A stretch of 64,000 nucleotides of DNA from Okapia johnstoni (taxonomy: Eukaryota > Chordata > Mammalia > Artiodactyla > Giraffidae): NCBI GenBank assembly GCA_024291935.2, contig CM044317.1, positions 66,516,730-66,580,729 of the forward strand, read 5' to 3'. The translations under genes and the position numbers were made by a program. Below are positions 1 to 12,082 of the stretch, in pieces (position 1 is the stretch's first letter; every line of letters begins with the position of its first letter). Under the pieces are notes generated by a model. That model did no database searches and was not told the origin of the DNA. It saw only the letters and a program-made list of their open reading frames with translations.

Positions 1-460
1 TCTCATCCTCTGTTGTCCCCTTCTCCTCCTGCCCCCAATCCTTCCCAGCATTAGGGTCTTTTCCAATGAGTCAGCTCTTCGCATCAGGTGGCCAAAGTGT
101 TGGAGTTTCAGCTTCAACATCAGTCCTTCCAATGAACATCCAGGACTGATCTCCTTTAGGAGGGACTGGTTGGATCTCCTCGCAGTCCAAGGGACTCTCA
201 AGAGTCTTCTCCAACACCACAGTTCAAAAGCATCAATTCTTCGGCGCTCAGCTTTCTTCACCGTCCAACTCTCACATTCATACATGACCACTGGAAAAAC
301 CATAGCCTTGACTAGACGGACCTTTGTTGGCAAAGTAATGTCTCTGCTTTTAAATATGCTATCTAGGTTGGTCATAACCTTCCTTCCAAGGAGTAAGCAT
401 CTTTTAATTTCATGGCTGCAATCACCATCTGCAGTGATTTTGGAGCTCCAAAAAATATAA
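1..460 (-). mobile_element. BovB LINE (RTE clade), C-terminal ORF segment, cut by window start
   Basis: The plus strand reads the complement of the BovB ORF downstream of the reverse-transcriptase core. The same segment recurs at 18100-18450, 38000-38380 and 62600-63010. It ends abruptly near 460, where the other copies continue, so the copy is 5'-truncated there. Its 3' end lies before position 1. Frames are broken and no product is expected. Confidence 0.93.
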
Positions 461-3062
461 TGTAAACAAGGGCCAAATCTAAAAATTGAGAGACTCCATC
501 TTGAAATTTAGCTGTCCGAGCATCTCCTAATGGGTGAGAAGGAGGACTTTCTTCTGCCTGCATTCAAGATGTAATGAAAGGAAATAACTATGTTGCCATC
601 TTAAATGATTCCCCTGTAAACTTTGTGAGAATCTAGCTTAGATAACATTTAGAGAAAGAAACTGAACACACACAAAAGGTAACTGATGGTAACAAAAGAT
701 CCTGCTCTATAATGTAATTGTTTTCATTTATGGAGCTCCAGTACTGGGGGGGTGGGGGGGTGGGAACCACTGCAGAGACACACAGAAGAGCTCACTGCTA
801 GGTTACATGGCAACCAACTGTCTAAGCTGCGTTTGTGAGAACATGTTTTAAAGGGAGCATGTTTCTCATTAAAAAATATATTATTTTCAAAAGAAATACA
901 TATGAGGATTACTTACTACCAGTGACCCAGTTTTTATGAACAATAAATCAAGTGGTGGTCTCAGGTTTTCTTTGTTTAGGATTGTTCTGGAAATCTGGAG
1001 AAAATAATATCATCCTCATAAAAAGATTGAGCCTTAGGAAACTGCGAGACTTCTCCCTCTTTTGCTAATTTTTGCTCTCCTCATGAAAATAAAATGATTT
1101 TTGCCACCAAAGGAAAGACAAAAATCATAATTTCAACTAAGAGCCCAGTGTGCTGAAAATAAACAATATGTGTTAAAGATTTGTGTTTAAAGTTCAATGC
1201 TCTCTGAATCAAGTCAGTGACAATTTATCTAGTTTGCAATGCTTTCTTATTTCTCTCTGTGCTGATGCACAGTTTCAAAACTTATTTCTGTCCTTTTATT
1301 TATCAATGACCAGTTGTCAAAATATTACCTTGCAAACCAAGGCAAGAAATAAAAGACCATTAATTTTACCAGACTCTCTTCTTCATACTCGCCTCCCCTA
1401 CTCTTCCATCTTCTAAAGATTTAAGTGGAATGAACTGAACTAAATGAGTTCTTGAGTACTGCTTTTTATTATTATAATTCTGTTTTCTTGGATCTAGAGC
1501 CAAGTATCACTCGGAATAAAAAAGTCTGGCAATGCCTTGAGATTAGATTGATATGCAAGGACTAGAGGCAAAGTGAAAAGGCCGTCTTTCTCAAATGACA
1601 GACTGCAGATGCTTCAAAAAGATGTTTATTTCTAAGAGGCAGCCTTCTATGCACAAAATTATTATCATCCTTGAATTCAATTTACCTGTGGTAGCAGGTT
1701 GAACTACAAGGACAGTTTGGTATTCTCATAATTATCTGACTTAAACACTGACAAACTTTGTTTTGAAGAGGTATTTTTTTTCTTTTTTCCTGAATTCAGT
1801 AGATCCTAAAGACACACAATACAATGATAGAGCAAGTATTTTGGCTAATATTCTATGCAAGCATTAATATTGTTATGAATTTTAACATGTCAAGTTAAGA
1901 TGCATACTGAGATTTAGAAGGAAAGTAAATGACACCTTAAGAATCATAAAATGTATAAAGAAGTTGTAGACTGTGGGAGTGATGGTATCTGGAGAGAAAT
2001 GTCTAGACTCCCATGGTTGCTTCTGGCCAGACCACTGTCTGAGTCTCAGTTTTGAAACATGATAAATACAAGTACTGGATTTACTCTATGAGTCCTACAC
2101 GTGAGATTGCAGCTCCCACTTAAATGCTCTTCTGGTCTCTTCTTGTTTGAGTGTGTATACTCTGTTCATCTAGAGCCATTTTCATAAATCAGGGCAATAA
2201 CCATAGGCTGTTAGGATTAGAAAGCTGACTGGGAGAGAACATGCGAGAGGCTCAGAAGTGATTTCAGGTCACTAAAGAAAAAACTACACAGAAGAGAAAA
2301 AGAAAATAAGTTTTTCTTTCCTAAAAGTAGAAGAATTTTAAAGTTAATCCCTGCTTTTCTAGGAAAAGGAAAGATAACTCTACAGAACTCTGACTGTTGA
2401 TAATTACAGTGTAACTTTCAGATTTCTGCAAAGTGGGAAAGAGATCAGATTTCATCAAAAGCATTAGAAAAAGCAATTTCTTGTGGCGTCAAGAATGAGA
2501 AGCTTCTCACCTTCCTCTCCCCTTCTCAGCAAGGCAATGACTCTTACAGGACCAACTGTGGTGACACTGGCAGAAAAAGGAGACTAACAGCTTTGTATCA
2601 GTGACTGAATTAATGTTAAACATTATTTTTTGATTAAACATTAGTTTCATACCCTGCCAATAAAGTTTACAAGAAATGTTCGTGAGATAAGGCACTATTA
2701 ATAACTTGTTTAGGGCCAAACAATTTTCTCAGATATAGAATGCACTGAATAAATGAAGGTATTTAATAAAAATTTAATAAAAATTTTACCCAGGGCCTCT
2801 TGCTAACACAAGAGTGCTTATGAGGTCACACACATAAGTCACTTTAATTTCTCATTTAAGAATATTTAGATCAAGCTGAAAAGGTTTTTTTCTCAAAAGG
2901 TTTCAAACAACATTTTTTAAACTAGTATTACATGGAAGCTAAGCTACAAGGTATTCTTCCCCAAAATGCGTTCTGGGACAAACTCAGTTTGAGGAAGATG
3001 CACACTCAATTTCCCCACTTAGACATATACCTTGATTATAACAGAAACTTAAATATGCTTAC
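461..3062. other. No gene seen; AT-rich single-copy-like sequence
   Basis: I see no splice-bounded exon and no repeat I can name in this stretch. The only compositional oddity is a run of G blocks at 746-764. Short open frames (for example 1183-1416) lack any recognisable motif and have the length expected by chance. Confidence 0.6.
746..764 (+). other. G-run tract, potential G-quadruplex
   Basis: Seven G, one T, seven G, one T, then three G. Splitting each seven-G run gives five potential triplet tracts with single-base loops, which fits the usual intramolecular G-quadruplex rule. It is isolated in AT-rich DNA with no gene beside it, so no regulatory role can be assigned. Confidence 0.6.
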
Positions 3063-5044
3063 AAAGAAATGCTTTTCTTGCATTTCTATATATTAACAAT
3101 GAAAAATCAGAAAGAGAAATTAAGGAATCAATCCCATTCACCATTGCAACCAAAAGAATTAAACATCTAGGGATAAACTTACCTAAGGAGACGAAAGAAC
3201 TATACACAGAAAATTATAAGACACTGATGAAAGAAATCAAAGATGACATAAACAGATGGAGAGATATTCCATGTTCCTGGGTAGGAAGAATCAATATTGT
3301 GAAAATGAATATACTACCAAATGCAATCTACAGATTTAATGCAATCCCTATCAAATTACCAATGGCATTTTTCACAGAACTACAGCAAAAAATTTCACAA
3401 TTCATATGGAAACACAAAAGACCCCAAATAGCCAAAGCGGTCTTGAGAAAGAAGAATTGAGCTGGAGGAATCAACCTTCCTGACTTCAGGTTATACTACA
3501 AAGCTACAGTCATCAAGAGAGTATGGTACTGGCACAAAAAACAGAAATATAGACTAATGGAACAAGGTGGAAAGCCCAGGAATAAACCCATGCACCTATG
3601 GGTACCTTATTTTTGACAAAGGAGGCAAGAATATACAATGGGGCAAAGACAGCCTCTTCAATAAATGGTGCTGGGAAACCTGGACAGCTACATGTAAAAG
3701 AATGAAATTAGAACACTTCCTAACACCACACACAAAGAGAAACTCAAAATAGATTAAAGACCTAAATGGAAGACCAAAACTATGAAACTCTTAAAGGAAA
3801 ACATAGGCAGAACACTCGATGATGTAAATCAAAGCATGATTCTCTATGACCCACTTCCTAGGTTAATGGAAATGAAAACAAAAGTAAACAGGTGGGACCT
3901 GATGAAACGTAAAAGCTTTTGCACAGCAAAGGAAACTATAAGCAAGGAGAAAAGACAAGCCTCAGAATGGGAGAAAATAATAGCAAATGAAACAACTGAC
4001 AAAGGATGAATTTCCAAAATATACAATGTACGATACCAGAAAAACAAACAACCCAATCAAAAAGGGGGGAAAAGACTTAAATAGACATTTCTCCAAAGAA
4101 GACATACAGATAGCTAACAAACACATGAAAAGATGTTCACATTGCTCATTATTAGAGAAATGAAAATCAAAACTACAATGAGACATCACCTCACACAGAT
4201 CAGAATGGCCCTCATCAAAAAGTCTACAAACAATAAATGCTGGAAAGGGTGTGGAGAAAAGGGAACACTCTTGCACTGTTGGTGGGAATGTAAATTGATA
4301 CAGTCACTATGGAAGACGGTATGGAGATTTCTTAAAAAACTAAGAATAAAACCAACACATGACCCAGCAATCCCACTCCTAGGCATATACCCTGAGGAAA
4401 CCAAAATTGAAAGAGACACATGTATCCCATTGCTCATTGCAGCACTATTTACAATAGTTAGAACATGGAAGCAACCTAGCCGCCCATCGACAGATGAATG
4501 GCTAAAGAAGTGGTGGTATATATACACAATGGAATATTACTCAGCCATAAAAAGGAACACATTTGAGTCAGTTCTGATGAGGTGGATGAACCTAGAGCCT
4601 ATTATACAGAGTGAAGTGAGCCAGAAAGAGAAAGACAAATACTGTATTCTAAAACATATATACAGAATCTAGAAAAATGGTACTGAAGAATTTACTTACA
4701 GGGCAACAGTAGAGAATCAGACATAGAGAATAGACTTATGGACATGGGGAGAGGGGAGGAGAGGGTGAAATGTATGGAAAGAGTAACATAGAAACTTACA
4801 TTACCATATGTAAAATAGATAGCCAAAGGGAATTTGCTGTATGGCTCAGGAAACTCAAACAGGGGCTCTGTATCAACCTAGAGGGGTGGGATGGGGATGG
4901 AGAGGGGAGGGAGCTTCACAAGAGAGGGGATATATGTATACCTGTGGCTGATTCATGTTGAGGTTTGACAGAAAACAGCAAAATTCTGTAAAGCAAGTAT
5001 CCTTCAATAAAAAATAAATTATTTTATAAAAAAGAAATGCTTTT
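3063..5044 (+). mobile_element. 5'-truncated L1 LINE with 14-bp target-site duplication
   Basis: The L1 body runs from about 3077 to 5030 and ends in an A-rich tail after a polyadenylation-like AATAAA near 5006. The 14-mer AAAGAAATGCTTTT occurs at 3063-3076 and again at 5031-5044, marking the exact insertion. The element begins inside ORF2 and includes the ORF2 C-terminal third and the 3' UTR. A perfect duplication of this length is the hallmark of target-primed reverse transcription and implies a fairly recent insertion. Confidence 0.95.
3227..4672 (+). pseudogene. L1 ORF2p C-terminal fragments (broken)
   Basis: Four successive open fragments (3227-3460, 3567-3752, 3782-4009, 4133-4672) read as the part of L1 ORF2 protein downstream of the reverse-transcriptase core. 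The last one includes the cysteine-rich C-terminal segment: residues near 39-54 contain the [18 protein letters not shown] pattern. An intact L1 ORF2p also carries an N-terminal endonuclease and the RT core, both missing here through 5' truncation. Stops and frameshifts separate the fragments, so no functional protein is expected. The open stretches are inherited from L1, not from a host gene. Confidence 0.9.
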
Positions 5045-7212
5045 AATGTAGCAATTTCCAATCTTTTCAATATGAAATCTTCACCCTTTTCTCAACAATC
5101 ATAAATACCTACTGGTGTCTCTTAGAACTGATATACCACAGAATACATTTTAAAAATGCTATTTTAGAATAGGTAAAAATATTATTGACCTCTGAATATG
5201 AAAAAGTTACTCAGTTTATATATTTAAGGTCAATTATTAGTTTGAAAATAAATTTAAAACTAAAAGCAATTTTTGCTTCATTGATAATTTCTGATTGTTT
5301 AAAATTACCAGGCATACTTTTCTTGAGAATCAAGTTAAACCTTATTCTGACAAGTTCTTTTAATATTTTCATGCCAAATATTTTCCCCATCTTTACTATT
5401 GTATTAAAGCATCTTTTTGTATTTATTGTTTAACTATATTTCCAAGTTTAAAAGTTCACTTGATTGAACCCAGTCAATAGTTTATATCAATTTTACCTAA
5501 GATAGATTTTACTCAAGACTTATCTCACTTCTAACTCTTCATTTATTCATTTACCAACATGGTTAGTTATTTTGATTGCAAGAAAATCAGATTTTGACTA
5601 TCCACCATGAGAAGAGAAATAATACAGGTCACTGACACTCAAAAACAACAACAAAAAATCATATTATTTTGCATAAACCTTCTCTAATATGAAGTGTTTC
5701 TTGACAGAGCGACTAGCAAGTAGACATGCATGTGTTTTAATCCCTGTGTCCTTCAGTTTAATATAAACAATCACAATATAAGATGCTTTTGTAAGTCACA
5801 TGTCTGATAATCAGTCTGAGAGGAGGAAAGAATGAACCATCGCTTTAAAATGAATTAGTTCTCAACATCCAGATTTTCTCTATTTATAATGAGAAATTAT
5901 GGCATTTTGCTTTCATATTTGAGAACTGCAGGAGAAGAGTAGCAAAAGAAGGTAAATTGATCTTCACTTAACCTACCCACAGAGCCAGCTGCTTTAATTT
6001 GAAATATTCGCTGAATATGTGTGCAATAACCATGGCTAGACCAAATGTATTTCAGGAGATACAGCTACTTATTAAGTGCATGAAGTTCTGCCAATCTACT
6101 CTATTTGAAAGTAGGACATAATTAAAATGTAATCACTTAGTTTCACTGGAAATTCTGTTTAAGCATAAGAGTCAGAATTAAACAAAATCACATTAAGAGG
6201 TACTTCTACAACAGCAGGAGAGATTTGTCTTCCTTTTAAACTGGGCTTTTAGCTTACTCTTCAGTGTTGCTTTTTCCATGACTTATTTTTTTCTTAACCA
6301 AAAAGATGGTACAAAGGATGAATGGACTCACAGGGATCCATGATATATTAGGCATGGATATTACTTATGCTCATTTTCAGGCACTTTTCTATTAAGTATT
6401 TCCTTTGTAAAAGTTAAGGAATATCTATATAACCTAATTTATATTAGTTATAGAAGACATTTAGCTACTGAGAATAGCAGAGTAGTGCATTTACAATTCT
6501 AGGTAATTAGTCTGAGAAAAGTCAAAAGCAGATTTAAAACTTCAAATTCTGTGAGTAAGTCAACCCTTTACAACATCTGGGTAGAATAATTTGCCAATGA
6601 CATAAATTAAATACTATAAATATATAATGATAAAAAGATACAACATTAACTTTTAATCCAAGTAATAGCTGTACAGTACATCCTGGAACTTTTGAAAGAA
6701 CTTTGTGAGGATCCCTATCTTAACTTCAGGAAATTTATTCACTAAGAGAGTATAGTTCATATTATTTTATAAGAAGAGTCCTCTTAACATTACTAGGATT
6801 AAAATATCTATCAACATCAAATTTATAGTCAGCAACCAAAATGCAGTAACAGGAACTGGACCTTTTCCTTCTACCCTAAGCAACTAAAAATACAAACAAA
6901 CCAAAACAAAATAAACACACACATATATAGCAAACAATGATTTTTTTCAGGCAGCACGAGACTAATAATTCCTTGAAAGAAGAGTAACAAGCAAGTTGAT
7001 ACACACGATTGCACTAGTTTACTGGTGGTAATGAAAGCAATGTCCCAGCTGAAGCTCAGGGCGGGCAAAACTACAGCAGAGCCTAATGGTTCTAGTATGG
7101 TTTTAGTTAAATTTAAAAAGACAGAAACTGAAGGATACACAGTTAAGAATTGAGCCAGTGTGTCACTATATATAAACAGGACCTTGGGAGCCTTTACTAA
7201 GATCGTAATTAC
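5045..7212. other. No gene seen; AT-rich sequence
   Basis: I see only unassigned AT-rich sequence with a short A/CAA-rich patch near 5640-5658. No repeat family, conserved motif or credible exon could be recognised on either strand. Confidence 0.55.
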
Positions 7213-7650
7213 GTTGCCGTTCTTTAGTCACTCAAGTCCTGTCCAGCTCTCTTGCGACCCCATGAGTGAGCTTCCCTCAGGTGGCTCAGAAGGTAGAGAA
7301 CCTGGCGGCAATGTGGGAGACCCCGGTTCGATCCCTGGGTTGGGAAGCTCCCCTGTAGAAGGGAATGGCTACCCACTCCAGTATGCCTGTCTGGAGCATT
7401 CAATGGACAGAGGAACCTGGCCTGCTACAGTCCATGAGGTTGCAAAGAGTCAGACACGACTGAGTGACTAACACCCACCCATGGACTGTAGCCCACCAGA
7501 CTCCTCTGTCCATGGGTTTTCCCAGGCGAGAATACTGGAGTGGGTTGCCATTTCCTTCTCCAGGGGATCTTCCCAATGCAGGGGTCTAAGCTGCATCTCT
7601 TGCTTGGCAGGCGGATTCTTTACCACTGAGCCACCAGGGAAACTCAAGAT
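7213..7650 (-). mobile_element. Bov-tA SINE (minus), split by a second SINE
   Basis: The element's 3' part is at 7213-7265 and its remainder, including the tRNA-derived head, at 7474-7650. Read on the minus strand the two parts join to one Bov-tA. The break falls just after the conserved CCCCATG, and CCCATG reappears at the start of the right half, consistent with a short target duplication made by the inserted SINE. Confidence 0.88.
7266..7473 (+). mobile_element. Bov-tA SINE (plus) inserted in the minus-strand SINE
   Basis: It starts with a tRNA-like head (GGTGGCTCAG near 7280 as A-box region, GGTTCGATCCC near 7325 as B box). The BovB-like tail follows, ending in GACTGAGTGACTAACAC. Full length of about 208 bp. 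It interrupts the older copy around it and is therefore the younger of the two. Confidence 0.9.
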
Positions 7651-7701
7651 GGTTATTAGAATTAGTGATAAAGAACAATTTACCAGCCTCTGTAATTAGT
7701 A

Positions 7702-7720
7702 TTTGTTGTTGTTGTTGTTT
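7702..7720 (+). repeat. (TTG)n short tandem repeat
   Basis: Five or so TTG units lie between two SINEs; possibly the remains of a simple tail from a lost element. Confidence 0.6.
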
Positions 7721-7821
7721 TGCTTTAACGTAAGGCTCACAATTAGTATCCACTTGCACACAACTGAGAAATTCACAGGAGGGACAAATGTTCAACCTGT
7801 GGAACTGGATTAAAGGAGGAA

Positions 7822-8019
7822 TAAGAGTCGGACACGACTGAGCGGCTTCACTTTCCCTTTTCACTTTCCTGCATTGGAGAAGGAAATGGCAACCCACTCC
7901 AGTGTGCTTGCCTGGAGAATCCCAGGGACGGGGGAGCCTGGTGGGCTGCCGTCTGTGGGGTCGCACCGAGTCAGTCACAACTGAAGCGACTTAGCAGCAG
8001 CAGCAGCAGCAGCAGCACA
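7822..8019 (+). mobile_element. Bov-A2 SINE with (AGC)n tail
   Basis: Two Bov-A units are joined by the characteristic CACTTT-rich linker near 7846-7870. The element ends in GAAGCGACTTAG followed by an AGC tandem tail at about 7993-8016. No tRNA head is present, which separates Bov-A2 from Bov-tA. Confidence 0.92.
7859..7868 (-). promoter_or_regulatory. IRF/ISRE-like motif inside Bov-A2
   Basis: The minus strand reads GAAAGTGAAA, matching the GAAANNGAAA core recognised by interferon regulatory factors. It sits in the linker between the two Bov-A units. The match is seen directly; binding or interferon response is inference. Confidence 0.4.
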
Positions 8020-9414
8020 CCATATTTATAAGGAAAATTAGAACTGTCCCCCTACCCCTCTGATCTGAAATAGAATGCCTCCATTGAGGAAACAGAAATG
8101 TCAGTGCAAGCTATCTTACAAGTCTGGCAGTTTCTGAATTAGGTGGACCAGCTTAAGGTCTGTGGCCACACATCAGTCAAGTAAGAGGTCCCAAAGTATC
8201 CTTTTTAGATTTCTGCTGCTTTGGAATATAAGCCAGACAAACCACATTCTCCAAACTCAAGATTTTACTACTGCATAGTAGGAGTAATATAGGCTCTGAA
8301 ATCCTGGCAGGATTACCATATGATTAGAAAATATTGCAAAGCCAAGAATTTTTTCCTTCAGGAAGAAGGCATTTTCTGTCAGTTTTCTCTTAAAGGAGTA
8401 ATAACTCTCGTCATGTCTGAGGTGGGTATATGAAAATCTAATCTTGCAGTGGTCTATGGATGGTTACATTGATTTAGATAAATAAATGTATTAGTTTGGG
8501 CTCTTCAGCCTCATCCTGAGCAAGTAAATTAGCAGCATTTATGCAATAAATGTAATTCTAAGAAAAAAAACTAAAAATAAGTTGGATTGTCAAAAGAGAA
8601 GATTGAGGGAAATGAAACAGAAAATGTGCTAACTAAAAAACCTCTTTGCCTTTCACAGAACTCTCCTATCTCTACTCCCTTGGATTGCTTTATTTTTCCT
8701 TGCCCTATACTGACTTTTGTGAAGGGTGAGGTGATGAGTTTTTAAATCAGTAGCTCCCTTCACTAGTAAATTTCCCTGTAAAGAAGAGTGAGGTACAACT
8801 TCATTACCTGTTCTGCTTGAGGTCACAGGCTTTGGAGCCTTGTGGCCCAATCTGATTCCATTTCCTGTCTTTGCCCATTTCCACCTCCAAGCATCACATA
8901 TCAGCCAAACACCATTTAGCTAGGGAAGCAGACATGATAGAAACTTGATCAGAGAATAACTGAGAATTACATAAAAGATTGTATCCCGGTGTGAACACAA
9001 TGCGATGGAGAGTCACTATACTAATCTTTTGGAAAAAGGCAAACAAACAGACGATTAAGCTGATAAAGGGAAGTGAAAGTGTCATATAACTTACATTTTT
9101 CTTATCTCAGTGTGAGGAAAATCAGTCTCTCCAATTTGGATAATTTTTGAAAAGCTACCCAGGACTCCCCGTCAGCCACACACCTTCAATGCCAGCTGGT
9201 ATTAGTCACTTAAAGGTTTCTTTTCCTTGTGCCCAGAACTTTGCTGAAGATCCCCAAACCATGTTTTCAGTTTATAAGCCCATGAATGAGAGGTAGCCTG
9301 GCTCCTGTATACAGTTCTGCAAACAGCACACTTGCTACTTTGATAGAGTAATATGAATGTCAAGGTCCAGATCTCCCATCAAGGGAAATAGTAGCTGAGG
9401 GAAGCTGACTATCC
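8020..9414. other. No gene seen; unassigned sequence
   Basis: I recognise no named repeat or exon. Open frames at 8653-8850 and 8894-9085 (minus) are short and motif-free. Confidence 0.5.
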
Positions 9415-9684
9415 ATGTGCGCATGCTTAGTCACTCAGTTGTGTCCGCCTCTCTGCGACACCATGGACTGTAGCCCACCAGGCTCCTCTGTCCAAGGGGG
9501 ATTCTCCAGGCAAGAATACTGGAGTGGGTTGCCATGCCCTCCTCCAGGGGATCTTCCTAACCCAGTGATTGAACCCAGGTCTGCCGCATTGCAGGTGGAT
9601 GCCTTACCATCTGAGCCATCAGAGAAGCTCAAGAATACTTGAGTGGGTAGCCTAACCCTTCTCCTGGGGAATCTTCCTGGCCCA
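9415..9684 (-). mobile_element. Bov-tA SINE with an extra half unit beyond the tRNA head
   Basis: A complete minus-strand Bov-tA ends near 9630. It is followed by a second, divergent copy of the internal segment (AAGAATACTTGAGTGGGTAG onward, 9632-9684). The same architecture recurs at 35510-35805, so it probably reflects a dimeric subfamily rather than two chance insertions. Confidence 0.8.
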
Positions 9685-10473
9685 CAACGCTCTATGAGAT
9701 GACATCTTGCAATGGCTTTGATTCCACGTCCCTGCAGAACTCTGAGTCCCCACTCCTTTCTGTTTTTATTCTTGCAGGAGACTCTCTGGATGAGTGTTCA
9801 TTAGAGCAGTTGAGAAATCTCAGGTTAAAAAGTGTGTTACCATATGACTCTGATAACATGTTGACATAGCATGACATGGCAGGGTGTCTCAATAAATAGA
9901 AGGAATGCATCTTCGTTAATTTTTGATAATGGCAAAGTAAAAGTAACTATTAATAATATGCATCCAAGTGCTTAAGCCTTAAATTTGACACAAAAACATT
10001 TTGGTAACTGGCTTTAGGATGATGCAGAAAAGAAAAAAATCTAATTTACAGACAAACAAACCTGGCATTACAGAAAGCGACTGTGAAAAAAAGATTGATC
10101 TACTATCACTTGATTAATTTGGGGATATAAGTTCTCTGCAGACCCAGAGTATATAAACAAAATGAAATCCAGTTTTTCATCAAAATTTGGTTGACTGTTA
10201 TTTAATATAATAGTATAAATAGTGATTTATACCAGATGCAAAAAAAAAAAAAAGTACTATAGGGTAAGCTTGTCCTCAACACCTAAACAAACACATATAA
10301 ATTAAACACTGGAAGTTTAATTTGTACCTTTCATGGATGTCTCACAATAAATCTGACAGTAGATGATGACTGTAGGTGTCTTTGTATTTCAATTTTGGGA
10401 AAAATTATTGGAGTAGCATTGGACTAGATAGAATAATTTTTTAAAGGCACTAAATCAACATATAATGCTACTT
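9685..10473. other. No gene seen; contains a 14-A tract
   Basis: Unassigned AT-rich DNA with a homopolymer A run at 10240-10253. No repeat family recognised. Confidence 0.5.
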
Positions 10474-10720
10474 TTGGGCTTCCCAGGTTGTTTAGTGGTA
10501 AAGAGTCCACCTGCCAAGCAGGAGACACCTACTAAGCAGGAAACGAGGGCTCATTACCTGGTTTGGGAAGATCCCCTGGAGAAGGAAGTGGCAACCCACT
10601 CCAGTATTCTTGCCTGGGAAATCCCATGGACAGAGGAGACTTATGGGCCACAAAGAATCCATGGGGTCACAAAGAGTCAAGACACAACTTGAATGACTTT
10701 ACAGCAGCAGCAACAGCACT
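10474..10720 (+). mobile_element. Bov-tA SINE (plus), diverged, with CAGCAG tail
   Basis: Begins GGGCTTCCCAGG and runs through the BovB-like tail to a short CAGCAGCAACAG tract. The head holds a duplicated segment (AAGCAGGAGACACC then AAGCAGGAAACGAG), so it is longer than usual and the B box is damaged. Confidence 0.85.
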
Positions 10721-10978
10721 ACTACTTATATGACTGGCTAAACCTTAAGAGATATTTACCACACCTTTCAAGGAAACCTCTTAATCAAAATTTTAGATTA
10801 TCAAGCTCGAGAGTTAAGAACTCTTTAGGCTTGGATAGAGTAAGACTTTATAAGGGACTACCAAATAATATTTAGATAGTAATCATTTGACATTACAATA
10901 ATGTGTAGGAAAAATATTTGTGTATTGCTAATTAAGAATATGATTTAACCATTCACCACTGGTATGATACATTCAAAG

Positions 10979-11201
10979 TTTGGGCTTCCCTTGTGGCTCA
11001 GATGAAAAAGAATCTGTCTGCAATGCAGGAGACCCAGGTTCAATCCTTGGGTTGGGAAGATCTCCTGGAAAAGAGAAAAGCTACTCACTCTAGTATTCTT
11101 GCCTGGAGAATTCCATGGACAGAGGAGCCTGGTGGGCTACAGTCCATGGGATCACAAAGAGTCGGACATGACTGAGCGACTCACACCTTCACTCAAACTT
11201 G
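10979..11201 (+). mobile_element. Bov-tA SINE (plus) with 9-bp target-site duplication
   Basis: The full-length element is flanked by CATTCAAAG at 10970-10978 and 11202-11210. The head keeps a recognisable B box (GGTTCAATCC near 11037). The tail ends GACTGAGCGACTCACACC. Confidence 0.9.
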
Positions 11202-11339
11202 CATTCAAAGATTATTCCTTCAAGGCAAATGTGTTAACTTTAAAAAAAATCAGTAATTCTGTTTTTCTACAGTGACACTGAATAATATATTCATGACATA
11301 GGTATAGTCATGGATTGTTTTGTCACATCACAAATGGAA

Positions 11340-11915
11340 TAAATATAAAAGGAAGGAAAGGAAATATGATAGTCTTCATTAAAGTTAAAAATGAGGCCTC
11401 ATCAAAAGACTTAATTAAGAAAGTGAATAGGCAAACCAAAGACTGGAGAAAAACATTCTCAAAGATATACTTGACATATTTTTCTGGGATATAGCAAGAA
11501 ATCTTACAAGTCATTAATAATATGAAGCTTAAAAAAATGCTCAAGAACTAGAATATATACTTTCAGAGGAATATAAACAAATGATTGATGATTACACGAA
11601 AACATATTCAATATCACTAGAAAAATGTATATTAAAACTCACATTGAAATATCATTACACAGTGAAATTATTAAAATGAAAACAATTAACAGCTCCAAGT
11701 GTTGAAAGAATGTGGAGTAACTGAAAATCTTCTGTGTTGATAGCAGGAATGTAAAATGGCACAATCACTTTGGAAAAAGGTTTGGTAATTTCTTTAAAAA
11801 TTAAGCATATGTCTACCATAAGACTCAGCAATTCCACTTCTAGATATTTGCTAAAGACAATTGAAAGCATACATCCACAGAAAAGGACTTTCACACAAGA
11901 GCTCTTTTATCATCA
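11340..11915 (+). mobile_element. Old L1 ORF2 fragment (L1M-like)
   Basis: The order of phrases follows the L1 ORF2 C-terminal region: a GGAATGTAAAATGGCACAATCACTTTGG block near 11745, then CAGCAATTCCACTTCTAGATA near 11827. It is much more diverged than the L1 at 3077. No frame is open over a useful length. Confidence 0.72.
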
Positions 11916-11960
11916 TCATAATTTTTTAACACATTTGATCATTTGGATAAATGAGGTGGC

Positions 11961-12082
11961 ATGTGTGTGCTAAGTCGCTTTAGTCGTGTCTGACTCTTTC
12001 CACCGTATGGACTGTAGCCCACCAGGCTCCTCTGTCAATGGAATTTCCCAAGCAAGAATACTGGAGTGGGTTGCCATTTCCT
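11961..12082 (-). mobile_element. Truncated Bov-tA SINE
   Basis: Only the BovB-like tail half is present (minus strand). The element stops at about 12082, before the tRNA-derived head, so it is 5'-truncated. Confidence 0.85.

Noticed and set aside
4133..4672. 179-codon frame with a cysteine pattern
   Set aside because: It is the C-terminal part of L1 ORF2 in a truncated L1, not a zinc-finger gene.
7300..7345. tRNA-like A and B boxes
   Set aside because: They belong to the tRNA-derived head of a SINE; no cloverleaf with intact stems and acceptor end is present here or in the other SINE heads.
7993..8016. (AGC)n tract as a coding polyglutamine or polyserine repeat
   Set aside because: It is the simple-sequence tail of a Bov-A2 SINE.
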